From Variovorax paradoxus EPS (GTDB lineage: Bacteria; Pseudomonadota; Gammaproteobacteria; Burkholderiales; Burkholderiaceae_C), in NCBI RefSeq assembly GCF_000184745.1, contig NC_014931.1:806001-870000 (forward strand): a stretch of DNA of 64,000 nt. The letters are read 5' to 3'. The first letter of the stretch is position 1; every line of letters begins with the position of its first letter. The notes under the pieces are model-generated. The model did not search any database and was not told where the DNA came from. It worked only from the letters and a program-made list of their open reading frames with translations. A program made the position numbers and the translations under genes. Below, in pieces: positions 26,331 to 35,572 of this stretch.

Positions 26331-28441
26331 GGCACCGCCGCGGCGGCCGCCTTCGCAGCCGCGCTGTCCTGTGCCTTGCGTGCGAACTCGGCGCGCAGCG
26401 CCTTGAGCTTCTCGCGCGGGTCTTCCTTCGTGGTGGTCTTGTCGAGGCCCATCTCGGCGATGAAGCGGCTCGGCTGGCAGGGCACCATGTCGCGGCCCTG
26501 CTTCCTCTTCTTGGTCCAGCTCACGGCCAAGGTGCGCTGCGCGCGGGTGATGCCCACGTACATCAGGCGGCGCTCTTCCTGCAGGCGCTGCGTCGTCTCG
26601 TCGCTCACCACCTTCTGGCGGCCGTTGTCGTCGTCGAGCTTGAAGGGCAGCATGCCCTCGGTCACGCCGATCAGCACCACGTGCGGCCACTCCAGGCCCT
26701 TGGAGGCGTGCAGCGTGGAGAGCGTGACCACGTTCTGGTCCTGCTCGCGCTCGCTGATGGTCGAGAGCAGCGAGATGGTCTGCGCCACCTCGAGCAGGCT
26801 CTTGCGTTCGGTTTCGCCGCTGTCGTCGTTGTCGTTGGCACCCGAGGCGTCGTCCAGCGAGCCGCCGGCGCGCTGCGACATCCAGTCGACGAACTCCAGC
26901 ACGTTGTTCCAGCGTGTGGCGGCGGCCGCTTCGCTCTCTTCGCCTTCGTAGAGATGGCGCTCGTAGTCGATCTCCTTGAGCCAGTCGAGCATGAAGGTGC
27001 GGGAAGCCTCGGCGCCCATGGTGCGGCGCGCGCGGTATTCCAGGTCGTTGATGTAGCGGCCGAACTCGTGCACGCCATCGAGCGTGCGCTTGGGGATCAC
27101 GCTGGGCAGCGACGGGCTGAACAGCGCCGCGAACAGGCTCAGCTTGTACTGGCTCGCGAAGGTGCCCAGGCTCGCGAGCGTGGTGTGGCCGATGCCGCGC
27201 TTGGGCGTGGTGATGGCGCGCAGGAACGCGGGGTCGTCGTCGTTGTTGACCCACAGGCGAAACCAGCCGCACAGGTCCTTGATTTCGGCACGGTCGAAGA
27301 AGCTCTGGCCGCCCGACACCTTGTAGGGAATCTGCGCGCGGCGCAGCGCCTGCTCCAGGATCCGCGCCTGGTGGTTGGCGCGGTAGAGGATGGCGAAGTC
27401 GCGAAACTCCTTGTGCTGCGCCCCTTGCGTGACGGCATCGCCCGCGCGCAGGCTCACGATGCGCGCCACCGCGCGTTCGGCCTCGTGCAGCTCGGTGTCG
27501 GCATCGACCACGCGCACCGGCTCGCCTTCGCCCAGCTCGGAGAACAGCGTCTTGGGAAACAGCTTGGGGTTGGGGCCGATCACGTTGTTGGCCGCACGCA
27601 GGATGGCGCTGGTGGAACGGTAGTTCTGCTCCAGCTTGATGACCTTGAGCGTCGGGTAGTCGATCGGCAGCTTCTTCAGGTTGTCCAGCGTGGCGCCGCG
27701 CCAGCCGTAGATCGACTGGTCGTCGTCGCCCACGGCGGTGAAGCGGGCGCGGTCGCCGGCCAGGGCTTTGAGCACCTCGTACTGCGTGGCGTTGGTGTCC
27801 TGGTATTCGTCCACCAGGATGTGGCCGAGCGCGGCCTGCCACTTGGCGCGCACCTCGGGAAAGTCGTGCAGGAGCCTGAGCGGCATGCCGATCAGGTCGT
27901 CGAAGTCGACGCTCTGGTAGGCCTGCAGCCGCTCCTCGTAATGGCGCATGACCTCGGCCGTGATGCGCTCGTTGTCGTCCACCGCCGCGGCCGCGGCCTG
28001 CTGGGCGTCGAGGCCCATGTTCTTCCACTTGCTGATGGTCCACTGCCAGATGCGGGCGGTGGCGATGTCGGTGGTGCCGCCGGCGTCCTTCAATATCTTG
28101 GTCACGTCGTCGCTGTCCAGGATGCTGAAGGCGGGCTTCAGGCCCAGCACCGCGCCGTCTTCCCGCATCATGCGCACGCCCAGCGCGTGGAAGGTGCAGA
28201 CGATCACCTTGCGCGCGTCCCGGCCGATCAGGTCCTTGGCGCGTTCGCGCATTTCGGCGGCCGCCTTGTTCGTGAAGGTGATGGCCGCGATGCGCTTGGG
28301 TTCGAGGCCGGCCTGGATCAGCCGGCCGATCTTGTGCGTGATGACCCGCGTCTTGCCCGAGCCCGCGCCTGCCAGCACGAGGCAGGGACCGTGCATGTAG
28401 TTGACCGCTTCTTGTTGCGCGAGATTGAGACCGTGGGACAT
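26327..28441 (-). CDS. UvrD/Rep-family ATP-dependent DNA helicase
   Basis: A superfamily 1 3'-5' helicase of 704 residues. Motif I is AGAGSGKTRVITHKIG, motif II is VDEYQDTNATQYE, and motif III region is AVGDDDQSIYGWRGA; motif IV-VI blocks include LEQNYRST, VTLSTLHASKGLEWPHV and RRLMYVGITRAQRTL. The start ATG at 28441 gives MSHGLNLAQQEAV, where family homology begins; the longer upstream frame is spurious. The length and motif order suit Rep or UvrD of betaproteobacteria, and I cannot choose between them. Confidence 0.94.
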   Translation of the reverse strand: MSHGLNLAQQEAVNYMHGPCLVLAGAGSGKTRVITHKIGRLIQAGLEPKRIAAITFTNKAAAEMRERAKDLIGRDARKVIVCTFHALGVRMMREDGAVLGLKPAFSILDSDDVTKILKDAGGTTDIATARIWQWTISKWKNMGLDAQQAAAAAVDDNERITAEVMRHYEERLQAYQSVDFDDLIGMPLRLLHDFPEVRAKWQAALGHILVDEYQDTNATQYEVLKALAGDRARFTAVGDDDQSIYGWRGATLDNLKKLPIDYPTLKVIKLEQNYRSTSAILRAANNVIGPNPKLFPKTLFSELGEGEPVRVVDADTELHEAERAVARIVSLRAGDAVTQGAQHKEFRDFAILYRANHQARILEQALRRAQIPYKVSGGQSFFDRAEIKDLCGWFRLWVNNDDDPAFLRAITTPKRGIGHTTLASLGTFASQYKLSLFAALFSPSLPSVIPKRTLDGVHEFGRYINDLEYRARRTMGAEASRTFMLDWLKEIDYERHLYEGEESEAAAATRWNNVLEFVDWMSQRAGGSLDDASGANDNDDSGETERKSLLEVAQTISLLSTISEREQDQNVVTLSTLHASKGLEWPHVVLIGVTEGMLPFKLDDDNGRQKVVSDETTQRLQEERRLMYVGITRAQRTLAVSWTKKRKQGRDMVPCQPSRFIAEMGLDKTTTKEDPREKLKALRAEFARKAQDSAAAKAAAAAVP

Positions 28442-28557
28442 GTGCAGAGGGAGAACCGGGGAACGCCGTGGGGAACGGCAGGCGCAAAGCGGGCAATGAT
28501 ACGGGGCCGGCCCCACCGGACGTTGTAGGCGGCGCACGCAGGGCGCATGCAGGAAAA

Positions 28558-28590
28558 GGGCCAGGAAGGGCCAGGAAGGGCCAGGAAGGC
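28558..28590. repeat. Short tandem repeat, 10-bp unit
   Basis: GGGCCAGGAA is repeated three times in a row plus a partial copy. It lies 30-60 bp upstream of the GTG start of the AEC-family transporter gene, between it and the divergent helicase gene. Confidence 0.85.
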
Positions 28591-28621
28591 TAGGAATGGC
28601 CCGGGCAACGACAATCGCGCG

Positions 28622-29650
28622 GTGCTGCCTGTATTTCTTGTAACTTTCCCTTTCTTCGCGCTGATCGCGGCCGGCTATGCCGCCGCCCGCGCCCGCCTCC
28701 TGCCGCTGGAGGCGATTCCCGGCCTCAACACCTTCGTGCTGTATTTCGCGCTGCCCTGCATGCTGCTGCGCTTCGGTGCCGGCACGCCGATCGCGCAGCT
28801 GCTCGACGGCAGCGTGGCACTGATCTGGGGCGCGAGCGCGCTGGCCGTGGTGGCGGGCGTGGTCATGTTCACCCGCAATGCGCGCATCGGCTGGAACGAC
28901 GCGGCCTTCGGCGCACTGGTGGCGGCCTTTCCGAACACCGGCTTCATGGGTGTGCCGCTCTTGGTGGCGATCCTCGGCGCGCAGGCGGCCGGGCCGATGA
29001 TCATCACGATCGCGTTCGACCTGGTCGTGACCTCGTCGCTGTGCATTGCGCTGTCGCGGCTCGACGGCGCCGGCGAGGCCGGCAGTGGGGGGCGGCACGG
29101 CGCCTCGCAGGCGGCGCGCAAGGCGCTGCGCGGCATCCTGGTCAATCCGATGCCGTGGTCGATCCTGCTGGGCGTGCTCTTGTCGGCCGCGCGCTGGCAG
29201 TTGCCGGGTCCTATCGACCGCACCATCGCCATGCTCGCGGATGCGGCCTCGCCGGTGGCGCTCTTCACCATCGGCGCGGTGCTGGCGCGCTCCGCATTGC
29301 TGGCACGTGAGCACGTGGCGAGCGCCGCGGTGGCCGAGGCCATGGGAACGGGAAGCGCCGCCATGCCCAAGGCACCGTTGGCCGATGTGCTGCCGGTGGT
29401 GGCGGTGAAGCTGCTGCTGCATCCGGTGCTGGTGTGGGCGCTGGGCGCGGGCGCCATCGCGCTGGGGCTGCCGCTCTCGCACGCGGCGTTGGTGGTGATC
29501 GTGCTGGTCGCTGCGCTGCCGAGTGCGAGCAATGTGTCGATGCTGGCCGAGCGCTTCGGTGCGGACAACGGCCGCATCGCACGCATCATCCTGTGGACGA
29601 CGGTGGCGGCGTTCTTCAGTTTTCCGCTGGCGGTCGGGCTGCTGCGCTGA
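28622..29650 (+). CDS. AEC-family transporter (auxin efflux carrier type)
   Basis: A 342-residue inner-membrane protein with about ten helices. The opening LPVFLVTFPFFALIAAGY and the motifs FPNTGFMGVPLLVAILG and LPSASNVSMLAERFG are typical of the AEC family, whose bacterial members carry malonate, malate or other small anions. I start at the GTG at 28622 because family homology begins with its next residues. A longer frame from 28547 would be read through the 10-bp tandem repeat and is polar and repetitive. The substrate is unknown. Confidence 0.88.
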   Translation: MLPVFLVTFPFFALIAAGYAAARARLLPLEAIPGLNTFVLYFALPCMLLRFGAGTPIAQLLDGSVALIWGASALAVVAGVVMFTRNARIGWNDAAFGALVAAFPNTGFMGVPLLVAILGAQAAGPMIITIAFDLVVTSSLCIALSRLDGAGEAGSGGRHGASQAARKALRGILVNPMPWSILLGVLLSAARWQLPGPIDRTIAMLADAASPVALFTIGAVLARSALLAREHVASAAVAEAMGTGSAAMPKAPLADVLPVVAVKLLLHPVLVWALGAGAIALGLPLSHAALVVIVLVAALPSASNVSMLAERFGADNGRIARIILWTTVAAFFSFPLAVGLLR

Positions 29651-29659
29651 GGCGACGGG

Positions 29660-30367
29660 CTACGGCGTGAGCACGCCGAGCTTGTACGGATCGGCATCCG
29701 AGATGCGCTCGCACTTCGAGAAATCGCGGCCCTGCGTGCCGTCGCAGTAGTAGGCGTTGTAGATGCGGCCGAAGAGGGTGGGGCTCGCGGTGAAGAGGAT
29801 GCCGTGATCCGGCTGCCAGTTGTCTCTCTCGTCTTTCGTGGGCGGGACACTGGCCTCCACCGGTTTCGCCGTCGCCGTGCCCGCCGTGCTGGCGGTTGGG
29901 GGCGTGAAGTCGGCCAGTGTCTTGTGGGCTTCCTCGCCGCGCCAGCGCACGGCCAGCTCGGCCGCCGTGGGGCGCGCGGCCACCGGCAGCAGGATGCCGT
30001 TGACCTGGAAGCCATAACCGAATCGATGCGTCTTGCCCGCAAGGAACGCGTACGCGCAGGCGGCCATGCACTGGCCGCGGATCTCGGTGTCGACGCCGCT
30101 CGCGCGAATGGCATCGGCAAAGGCGCCCGCCGCATCGGCGGTGCCGCCGGAGAGGTCTTCGAACACCACGGTGCGCACGGTGCCGCTCGCGAGGTGATCG
30201 GTGAAGGTCTTGATCGCGCTGCCGTCGAGCATGCCCGACACCACCAGTTCGCGGCCTTGCAATTCGATGTCCGCGGCGGTGGCGGCAACCGGTGTGCCGA
30301 CCATGCCGGCAACGGCGGCGATGCACGCAAGCGAGAGGACCCAACCAGGAAGAAACGACGGTTTCAC
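29660..30367 (-). CDS. Exported ClpP-fold-like protein (COG3904-like)
   Basis: A 235-residue product with a signal peptide ending ...VAATAA. The pattern GGTADAAGAFADAIRASGVD followed by TEIRGQCMAACAYAFLAG resembles periplasmic Clp-fold proteins, whose motif is normally C-x-S-A-C with a catalytic Ser. Here the Ser position is Ala (CMAAC), so peptidase activity is doubtful. The C-terminal ~60 residues contain a further Cys pair (YYCDGTQGRDFSKCE). The gene is convergent with the AEC transporter, 9 bp apart. Function unknown. Confidence 0.7.
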   Translation of the reverse strand: MKPSFLPGWVLSLACIAAVAGMVGTPVAATAADIELQGRELVVSGMLDGSAIKTFTDHLASGTVRTVVFEDLSGGTADAAGAFADAIRASGVDTEIRGQCMAACAYAFLAGKTHRFGYGFQVNGILLPVAARPTAAELAVRWRGEEAHKTLADFTPPTASTAGTATAKPVEASVPPTKDERDNWQPDHGILFTASPTLFGRIYNAYYCDGTQGRDFSKCERISDADPYKLGVLTP

Positions 30368-30623
30368 GGCGACCTTTGCGTGTGAGCGAGCGAGCTTGCT
30401 TGGAACCCGGGGCCCCGCGTCGGTTCGCGGGTTTACTGCGCGTTTACAGCTTGAACAGCCTCATGGCATCGCGTCAACACCTTTTGCAGATTATTTCTGG
30501 GTAATCACAGGGCAGGCCGTAAGTCGTAGGCATCGATATGCCTTCAGTTGAATGCTTGAGTTTGCAGATGCGCTGCTAAAGTGGTTCCAGGTCAAAGATG
30601 TGAAGACGTGAATAGGGCGCGTG

Positions 30624-30836
30624 ATGGCAATACTGGTTCGCATCCTGCTGTGGGTGGCATGGCTCGCCGGCGTGGGCTGGGTGTGGCACGTCGGTCTGCT
30701 GGGCACGGCGGCGTCGATCGCGCTGGCCGCGTTGAGCCTCGTGGTGTTCGCATGGCCGGGCAGCATTGCGCGGCGCCGGCATCACCGCGAGCTGCGCTAT
30801 GTCGACATGGGCAAGGAGCCCACCGGCCACCACTGA
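30624..30836 (+). CDS. Small membrane protein (70 residues)
   Basis: A short hydrophobic protein with two predicted helices (ILVRILLWVAWLAGVGWVW and TAASIALAALSLVVFAWPG), then a basic, His-rich tail (ARRRHHRELRY). The GTG at 30621 directly before the ATG is an alternative start. The 256-bp gap upstream (30368-30623) is less GC-rich than its surroundings and contains a GGCAT-CGAT-ATGCC hairpin near 30529; I see no other gene there. No family recognised. Confidence 0.6.
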   Translation: MAILVRILLWVAWLAGVGWVWHVGLLGTAASIALAALSLVVFAWPGSIARRRHHRELRYVDMGKEPTGHH

Positions 30837-30878
30837 TCACTGAGTTCTTGGAATGAACGCGACGTTGTCGGCGTCCTT

Positions 30879-31772
30879 TCAGGACGCGGTCGGCTGCTGC
30901 ATGCGCTGGAACTCGTGGCGCTTCATCGTCAAGTAGTCGCTCTTCTCGATCTCGTGAAGCTGCTTGGCGTACTGCTCCGTCGCATCGAACCACGCCCCAA
31001 GGCGCTGCTCGAGCTGGCCCGCGGCGGGCGCATCGAGATAACTGTCGATCGCGAGGTAGTAGCGCATGGTGTTGCGCTCCACCACGCCGCGCACGCCGCC
31101 GATGTAGCCGCCCTGTCCCGCGGGCGTGAAGCCGACTTTGTCGCTGCCGAGCGTGGCGAGGTAGCCCTTCATCGCGAGCCGCGCCGCCGTGCCGTAGGCA
31201 TACGCGTAGCGCAGGTGGATCGCCGTCTTGCCGCCATCGGCCGGCGTCGCTTCGAACACGATGCTGTAGTCGCGTGTGGAAAGCGGGCCGGTGTCCGCGC
31301 TCAGGCGCACGTTGAGGTAGTTCGCATCCGCCTTGCCGGGCGTGTAGGCGAAGGCGATGGTCTGCGCATCCGACAGCGGCTGGTCGAACTTGCGGCCGAT
31401 GGCCACCGCGAGCGTGGCGCCGCCGCCCTTCACCGCGCAGTGCTTGGTGTTGAGGTGGAGCATCAGCACTTGGCACCACGCGGCCGGCTCGCGCAGCGTG
31501 CCGCTCACACGCGCGAAGGGATGGTCCACCAGCGCATAGACGTCGCCGCTCAATCGATCGGCTGCTTCGCTCGATTCGAGCGCGAGCGGCCGGCGGAAGG
31601 CATTGCGTTCCAGTTGCGGCGCGAGCGCCTGCAGCTTCGCGCGCAGCGCGGCGGCGGCTCCGGTATCAGCGGACGGCTGCTGCGCCAGGGCCGGCGCCGA
31701 TGCGGCCATCAGCGCGATGGCGACGATCGAGAGGCCGGTCCGGCGCGCCACGGAAGCGAGGATGTTGTTCAT
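30879..31772 (-). CDS. Exported protein of unknown function (297 residues)
   Basis: It has a clear signal peptide ending ...SAPALAQ. The mature protein has alternating strand-like segments (DYSIVFEATPADGGKTAIHL, YAYAYGTAARLAMKGYLAT) and one Cys pair (WCQVLMLHLNTKHC). Its shape recalls START-like or lipid-binding folds, but I cannot assign a family. It ends with a helical, charged tail (KSDYLTMKRHEFQRM). It lies 50 bp upstream of the priA stop on the same strand. It is probably periplasmic. Confidence 0.75.
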   Translation of the reverse strand: MNNILASVARRTGLSIVAIALMAASAPALAQQPSADTGAAAALRAKLQALAPQLERNAFRRPLALESSEAADRLSGDVYALVDHPFARVSGTLREPAAWCQVLMLHLNTKHCAVKGGGATLAVAIGRKFDQPLSDAQTIAFAYTPGKADANYLNVRLSADTGPLSTRDYSIVFEATPADGGKTAIHLRYAYAYGTAARLAMKGYLATLGSDKVGFTPAGQGGYIGGVRGVVERNTMRYYLAIDSYLDAPAAGQLEQRLGAWFDATEQYAKQLHEIEKSDYLTMKRHEFQRMQQPTAS

Positions 31773-31822
31773 GCCGGTTCACCTTGGCGCCGCCCGCCGC
31801 TGCGCCGTGCAGGACAACCGGC

Positions 31823-33904
31823 TCAGATGCTGTGCGGATCGACGTCGACCAGCCAGCGGATCACGCCCTTGCCCTCGGGCGTGCGGCGCAACTCGTGCAG
31901 CAGCGGCTGCCAGCTCGCCAGCAGGCGCTGCAGCGCGGCGCGCGAGGGGCTTTCGATGAGCATCTGCGCGCGCTCCACATTGGCCACGCGCTGGATCGAA
32001 AGCGGCACCGCGGGGTAGCGCGTGACGATGTCGGCGCCCGGCAGCGCCTCGGCCGCATCGGCCGCGATGTTCAGGAAGGCCTGCGCCACCGACTGCTCGC
32101 GCGCATCGGCGCGCAGCAGCGCCTGGAACGCGAAGGGCGGCATCGCGGCGGCCTGGCGCTCGTCGAGTTGCTGCTTGGCGAAGGCGGCGTAGTCGTGCTT
32201 GCGCAGCGCCATGAAAAGCGGGTGCTGCGAGTGGAAGGTCTGGATCCACATCTCGGCCGTCGCGCCCTGCGCCGCGAGGTAGGCGGCGTCGCGCCCGGCG
32301 CGGCCGGCCGACTGCATCAAGAGGCTGAACAGCCGCTCGGGCGCGCGGAAGTCGCTGGAGAACAGCGCGCCATCGGGGTTCACCGCGGCCACCAGCGTGA
32401 TGCGCCGGAAGTCGTGGCCCTTGGCGATCATCTGCGTGCCGACCAGCACGTCGACTTCGCCCGCGTGCACGGCAGCAAGTTGCGATTCGAGCGCGCCCTG
32501 CTTCTTGGTGCTGTCGGCGTCGATGCGCGCGATGCGCACCGCGCTGCCGTCGGGCCGCTTCACCGTAGCGAACAGTTCGGCCAGGTGCTCTTCGAGCCGT
32601 TCGGTGCCGCGGCCCACGGGCGCGATGTCGGGGTTGCCGCAGGCCGGGCAGGCGCGCGGCACGCGCTCGGTGAAGCCGCAGTGGTGGCAGCGCAGCGTGC
32701 GGTCGATCTTGTGGAACACGCGGTAGGCGCTGCAGTGCGGGCATTCGCTCTTCCAGCCGCAATCGCCGCAGGCCAGCACCGGCGCGTAGCCGCGGCGGTT
32801 CAGGAAAATCATGCTCTGCTCGCCGCGCGCGATGCGCTGGCCGATGGCGTCGAGCAGCGCGCCCGAGAGCACGGTTTTCGGCGGCTGCAGGTTCATGTCG
32901 ACCAGCCGCACCGCGGGCAACTCGCCGGCGCCGATGCGCGATGGCATTTCGAGACGCACATAGCGCCCGCCCGGATCGTCGCCTTCGGCGGGGCGGCTCT
33001 GGTGCCAGCTTTCGAGCGAGGGCGTGGCCGAGCCGAGGATCACCTTCGCGCCCTCGCGCTGGCCGCGCCACACGGCAAGGTCGCGCGCGGAATAACGGGC
33101 GCCTTCCTGCTGCTTGTAGCTCGGGTCGTGTTCTTCGTCGACCACGATGAGCTTCAGCCCCGGAATCGACGCGAACACCGCCATGCGCGTGCCCAGCACG
33201 ATGCGGGCGGCGCCGCTGTGCGCCGCGAGCCAGCTCGCCAGCCGCTGCGGATTCGTCATGCCGCTGTGCAGCGACACGACGGCCTCGTCGCCGAAACGGG
33301 CCTTGAAGCGCGCTTCGAGCTGCGGCGTGAGGTTGATCTCGGGCACCATCACCAGCGCCTGCGCCTCGGGGTCGCGCGCGAGCAGGTCGGCCACGCAGCG
33401 CAGGTAGACCTCGGTCTTGCCGCTGCCGGTGCTGCCGACCAGAAGGAAGGTGCCGCTCTCCGCCTCGATGCGGGCCAGCGCCGCCGTCTGTTCCGGGCTC
33501 AACGCAATCAGGTTGGCGGCTTCGGCCGTCTGGGCGACTGGGCCGGTCGTCGTCTTGCGCTTGAGGCGGCGCGCGAGCTGGGTCGTCGTCAGGTCGCGCA
33601 GTTGCGGCGGCAGGGCGGCCAGGGCGATCTCGCCGATCGAGCGCTGGTAGTAGCGCGCGGCAAAGGCCACGAGGTCGCGCCAGGCCTCGCCGAGCGGCGC
33701 CAGCGCGTCGAGCGCGGCGCCCACGGGCTTGAGGGCCATGTCGGGCTCGGCCCCCGTTCCTGCCAGCGAGATGGGCTCGTTCCAGACCACGCCCAGCACC
33801 TCGCGCCGGCCCAGCGGCACCCGCACCAGCGTGCCCGGCACGAGCGGCGCGGCACCGGCGTAGCTCAGCAGGTCGCCGAGCGCGGCGTGCGCCGGCGTCT
33901 GCAC
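31823..33904 (-). CDS. priA: Primosomal replication restart helicase PriA
   Basis: Restarts stalled replication forks. The 693 residues include the N-terminal DNA-binding part (VRVPLGRREVLGVVW), helicase motifs VGSTGSGKTEVYL and VDEEHDPSYKQQEGARY, and the zinc region with eight Cys (CGDCGWKSECPHC, CHHCGFTERVPRACPACG), then QMIAKGHDF and the QSAGRAGRD motif. The start is uncertain: GTG at 33904 is the only ordinary start codon near the conserved N-terminus, yet family-like sequence (WRLDIA) continues a few codons upstream without an ATG, GTG or TTG. Confidence 0.93.
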   Translation of the reverse strand: MQTPAHAALGDLLSYAGAAPLVPGTLVRVPLGRREVLGVVWNEPISLAGTGAEPDMALKPVGAALDALAPLGEAWRDLVAFAARYYQRSIGEIALAALPPQLRDLTTTQLARRLKRKTTTGPVAQTAEAANLIALSPEQTAALARIEAESGTFLLVGSTGSGKTEVYLRCVADLLARDPEAQALVMVPEINLTPQLEARFKARFGDEAVVSLHSGMTNPQRLASWLAAHSGAARIVLGTRMAVFASIPGLKLIVVDEEHDPSYKQQEGARYSARDLAVWRGQREGAKVILGSATPSLESWHQSRPAEGDDPGGRYVRLEMPSRIGAGELPAVRLVDMNLQPPKTVLSGALLDAIGQRIARGEQSMIFLNRRGYAPVLACGDCGWKSECPHCSAYRVFHKIDRTLRCHHCGFTERVPRACPACGNPDIAPVGRGTERLEEHLAELFATVKRPDGSAVRIARIDADSTKKQGALESQLAAVHAGEVDVLVGTQMIAKGHDFRRITLVAAVNPDGALFSSDFRAPERLFSLLMQSAGRAGRDAAYLAAQGATAEMWIQTFHSQHPLFMALRKHDYAAFAKQQLDERQAAAMPPFAFQALLRADAREQSVAQAFLNIAADAAEALPGADIVTRYPAVPLSIQRVANVERAQMLIESPSRAALQRLLASWQPLLHELRRTPEGKGVIRWLVDVDPHSI

Positions 33905-34408
33905 CGCGATATCGAGACGCCACGCCAGACCCGCCGGCGCGCTGTCAGGCGGCGGCGGAGCGGAGTTACCCGCGGTCGGGGCGTCCGTTTCGGGGGTGGA
34001 GCTGGCTGTGGAGATGGGGGGACCTTGTTGGCGACGGTTGTTAATGCGACTTTGAGCAAATCCACTTAAGTCGTTGATTTTTCAGTGCTTTGCCCGCCAT
34101 CCAGAGTTTCTGTGGATAACTTTGTTGACAACAAGGCTCGACACGCTGGCGGGCCTTGAAAATCAAGGCTCTCGCTGGATTGCCCCAAAAAAAAGCAAAG
34201 TTCAAATCCTATGTAAATCAACAACTTACGCGTGCTATTGGTTTGGGAGCAAAGAAGGCGGTGCCTCAGATGATCTTGCGCAGTGCAACACGCGTTTTGT
34301 GCATAAGTCTGGCCCCCTAGACCGTTTTTGGGCTTGACAAACGGATTCGGAGCGGTTTTCCTGGGGGCCATCCCGCGCGTTCGCGTGACCTGCCCCGGCG
34401 TGACAGTT
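33905..34408. other. AT-rich priA-hemE gap with DnaA-box matches
   Basis: This 504-bp gap is clearly more AT-rich than its surroundings in the middle (about 34060-34330). TGTGGATAA (34111-34119) is a perfect DnaA box on the complementary strand, and TGTGCATAA (34298-34306) fits the TTWTNCACA form. Other features are the dyad TTGTT-GAC-AACAA just after the first box, a hairpin GCCTTGA-AAA-TCAAGGC near 34153-34170 and an A8 run near 34190. I see no convincing gene inside. The part next to priA may belong to its N-terminus or leader. Confidence 0.55.
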
Positions 34409-35518
34409 TCAACCGCGCAGGGCGCACGACTGCGTGTGAACCGCTTCGACCAGCGCCGCCACGTGGTCGGGCGGCGTGAACTGGCTGATGCCGTGGCCCA
34501 GGTTGAAGATGTGCGTCGGCCCTGGCGCGTTGCGGTCTGCGTGCGGCTTGCCGAAAGCCCGCAGCACCTTGGCCACCTCGGCCTCGATCTGCGCGGGCGG
34601 CGCGAACAGCACGTTCGGGTCGATGTTGCCCTGCAGCGCCTTGGCCTTGCCATCTGAGCCTTCGGCGATCTGGAGGCGCGCGGTGGCGAGGTTCACGGTC
34701 CAGTCCACGCCGAGCACTTCGCAGTCGAGCGCACGCATGGCGTCGAGCCAGAGGCCGCCGCCCTTGGTGAACACGATGCGCGGCACGGGCTGGCCATCGG
34801 CGCCGGTGCGCTTCAAGGCCGCGAGCACGCGTGCGGTGTAGGCGAGGCTGAATTCCTGGAAGGCGCCGTCGGCCAGCACGCCGCCCCAGCTGTCGAAGAT
34901 CATCACGGCCTGCGCGCCGGCGTCGATCTGCGCATTGAGGTAGGTGGCCACCGAATCGGCGTTGACCGCGAGCACGCGGTGCATCAGGTCGGGGCGGCCG
35001 TAGAGCATGCTTTTCACGAGCCGGTAGTCGCTGGAGCCCGCGCCTTCGACCATGTAGCAGGCCAGCGTCCACGGGCTGCCCGAAAAGCCGATCAGCGGCA
35101 CCCGGCCGTCGAGCGCCTTGCGGATCGAGGCCACGGCGCTGAACACATAGCGCAGCTTTTCCATGTCGGGCACTTCGAGCGCGGCGACGCCCGCTTCGTC
35201 GCGCACCGGGCGGGCAAAGCGCGGGCCTTCGCCGGCCTCGAACGACAGTCCCAGGCCCATGGCGTCGGGCACGGTGAGGATGTCGGAGAAAAGAATGGCG
35301 GCGTCCAGCGGATAGCGCGCGAGCGGCTGCAGTGTGACTTCGGTGGCGTAGTCGGTGTTGGTCGCCAGCCCCATGAAGCTGCCGGCCTTGGCGCGCGTGG
35401 CGACGTACTCCGGGAGGTAGCGACCGGCCTGGCGCATGAGCCAGACGGGCGTGTGATCGGTGGCCTGGCGCCAGCAGGCTCGCAGGAAAGTGTCGTTTTG
35501 CAATGGGGCGAAAGGCAT
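34409..35518 (-). CDS. hemE: Uroporphyrinogen decarboxylase
   Basis: Decarboxylates uroporphyrinogen III to coproporphyrinogen III in haem synthesis. The 369-residue protein has the family signature [36 protein letters not shown] with the catalytic Asp, [16 protein letters not shown] and the C-terminal [19 protein letters not shown] start at ATG 35518 ([14 protein letters not shown]), where homology begins. The gene lies on the same strand as priA across the AT-rich gap. It is complete. Confidence 0.96.
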   Translation of the reverse strand: MPFAPLQNDTFLRACWRQATDHTPVWLMRQAGRYLPEYVATRAKAGSFMGLATNTDYATEVTLQPLARYPLDAAILFSDILTVPDAMGLGLSFEAGEGPRFARPVRDEAGVAALEVPDMEKLRYVFSAVASIRKALDGRVPLIGFSGSPWTLACYMVEGAGSSDYRLVKSMLYGRPDLMHRVLAVNADSVATYLNAQIDAGAQAVMIFDSWGGVLADGAFQEFSLAYTARVLAALKRTGADGQPVPRIVFTKGGGLWLDAMRALDCEVLGVDWTVNLATARLQIAEGSDGKAKALQGNIDPNVLFAPPAQIEAEVAKVLRAFGKPHADRNAPGPTHIFNLGHGISQFTPPDHVAALVEAVHTQSCALRG

Positions 35519-35572
35519 TTCCCAATTGTCGCAGGGGCCCGCGCCCGCGGACGGGACCCCGTTCACACCTTC

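Noticed and set aside
25860..28496. A long alternative frame covering the helicase and lipoprotein genes
   Set aside because: It merges the lipoprotein with an out-of-frame reading of the helicase. The helicase motifs lie in a different frame, so the fusion is an artefact.
28558..28590. CRISPR array
   Set aside because: The repeat unit is 10 bp with no spacers and no cas genes nearby. It is a simple tandem repeat.
33905..34408. Chromosome replication origin
   Set aside because: Only one perfect and one relaxed DnaA box are visible, and dnaA, dnaN, gidA and parAB are absent. Reported as a possible DnaA-related region only.
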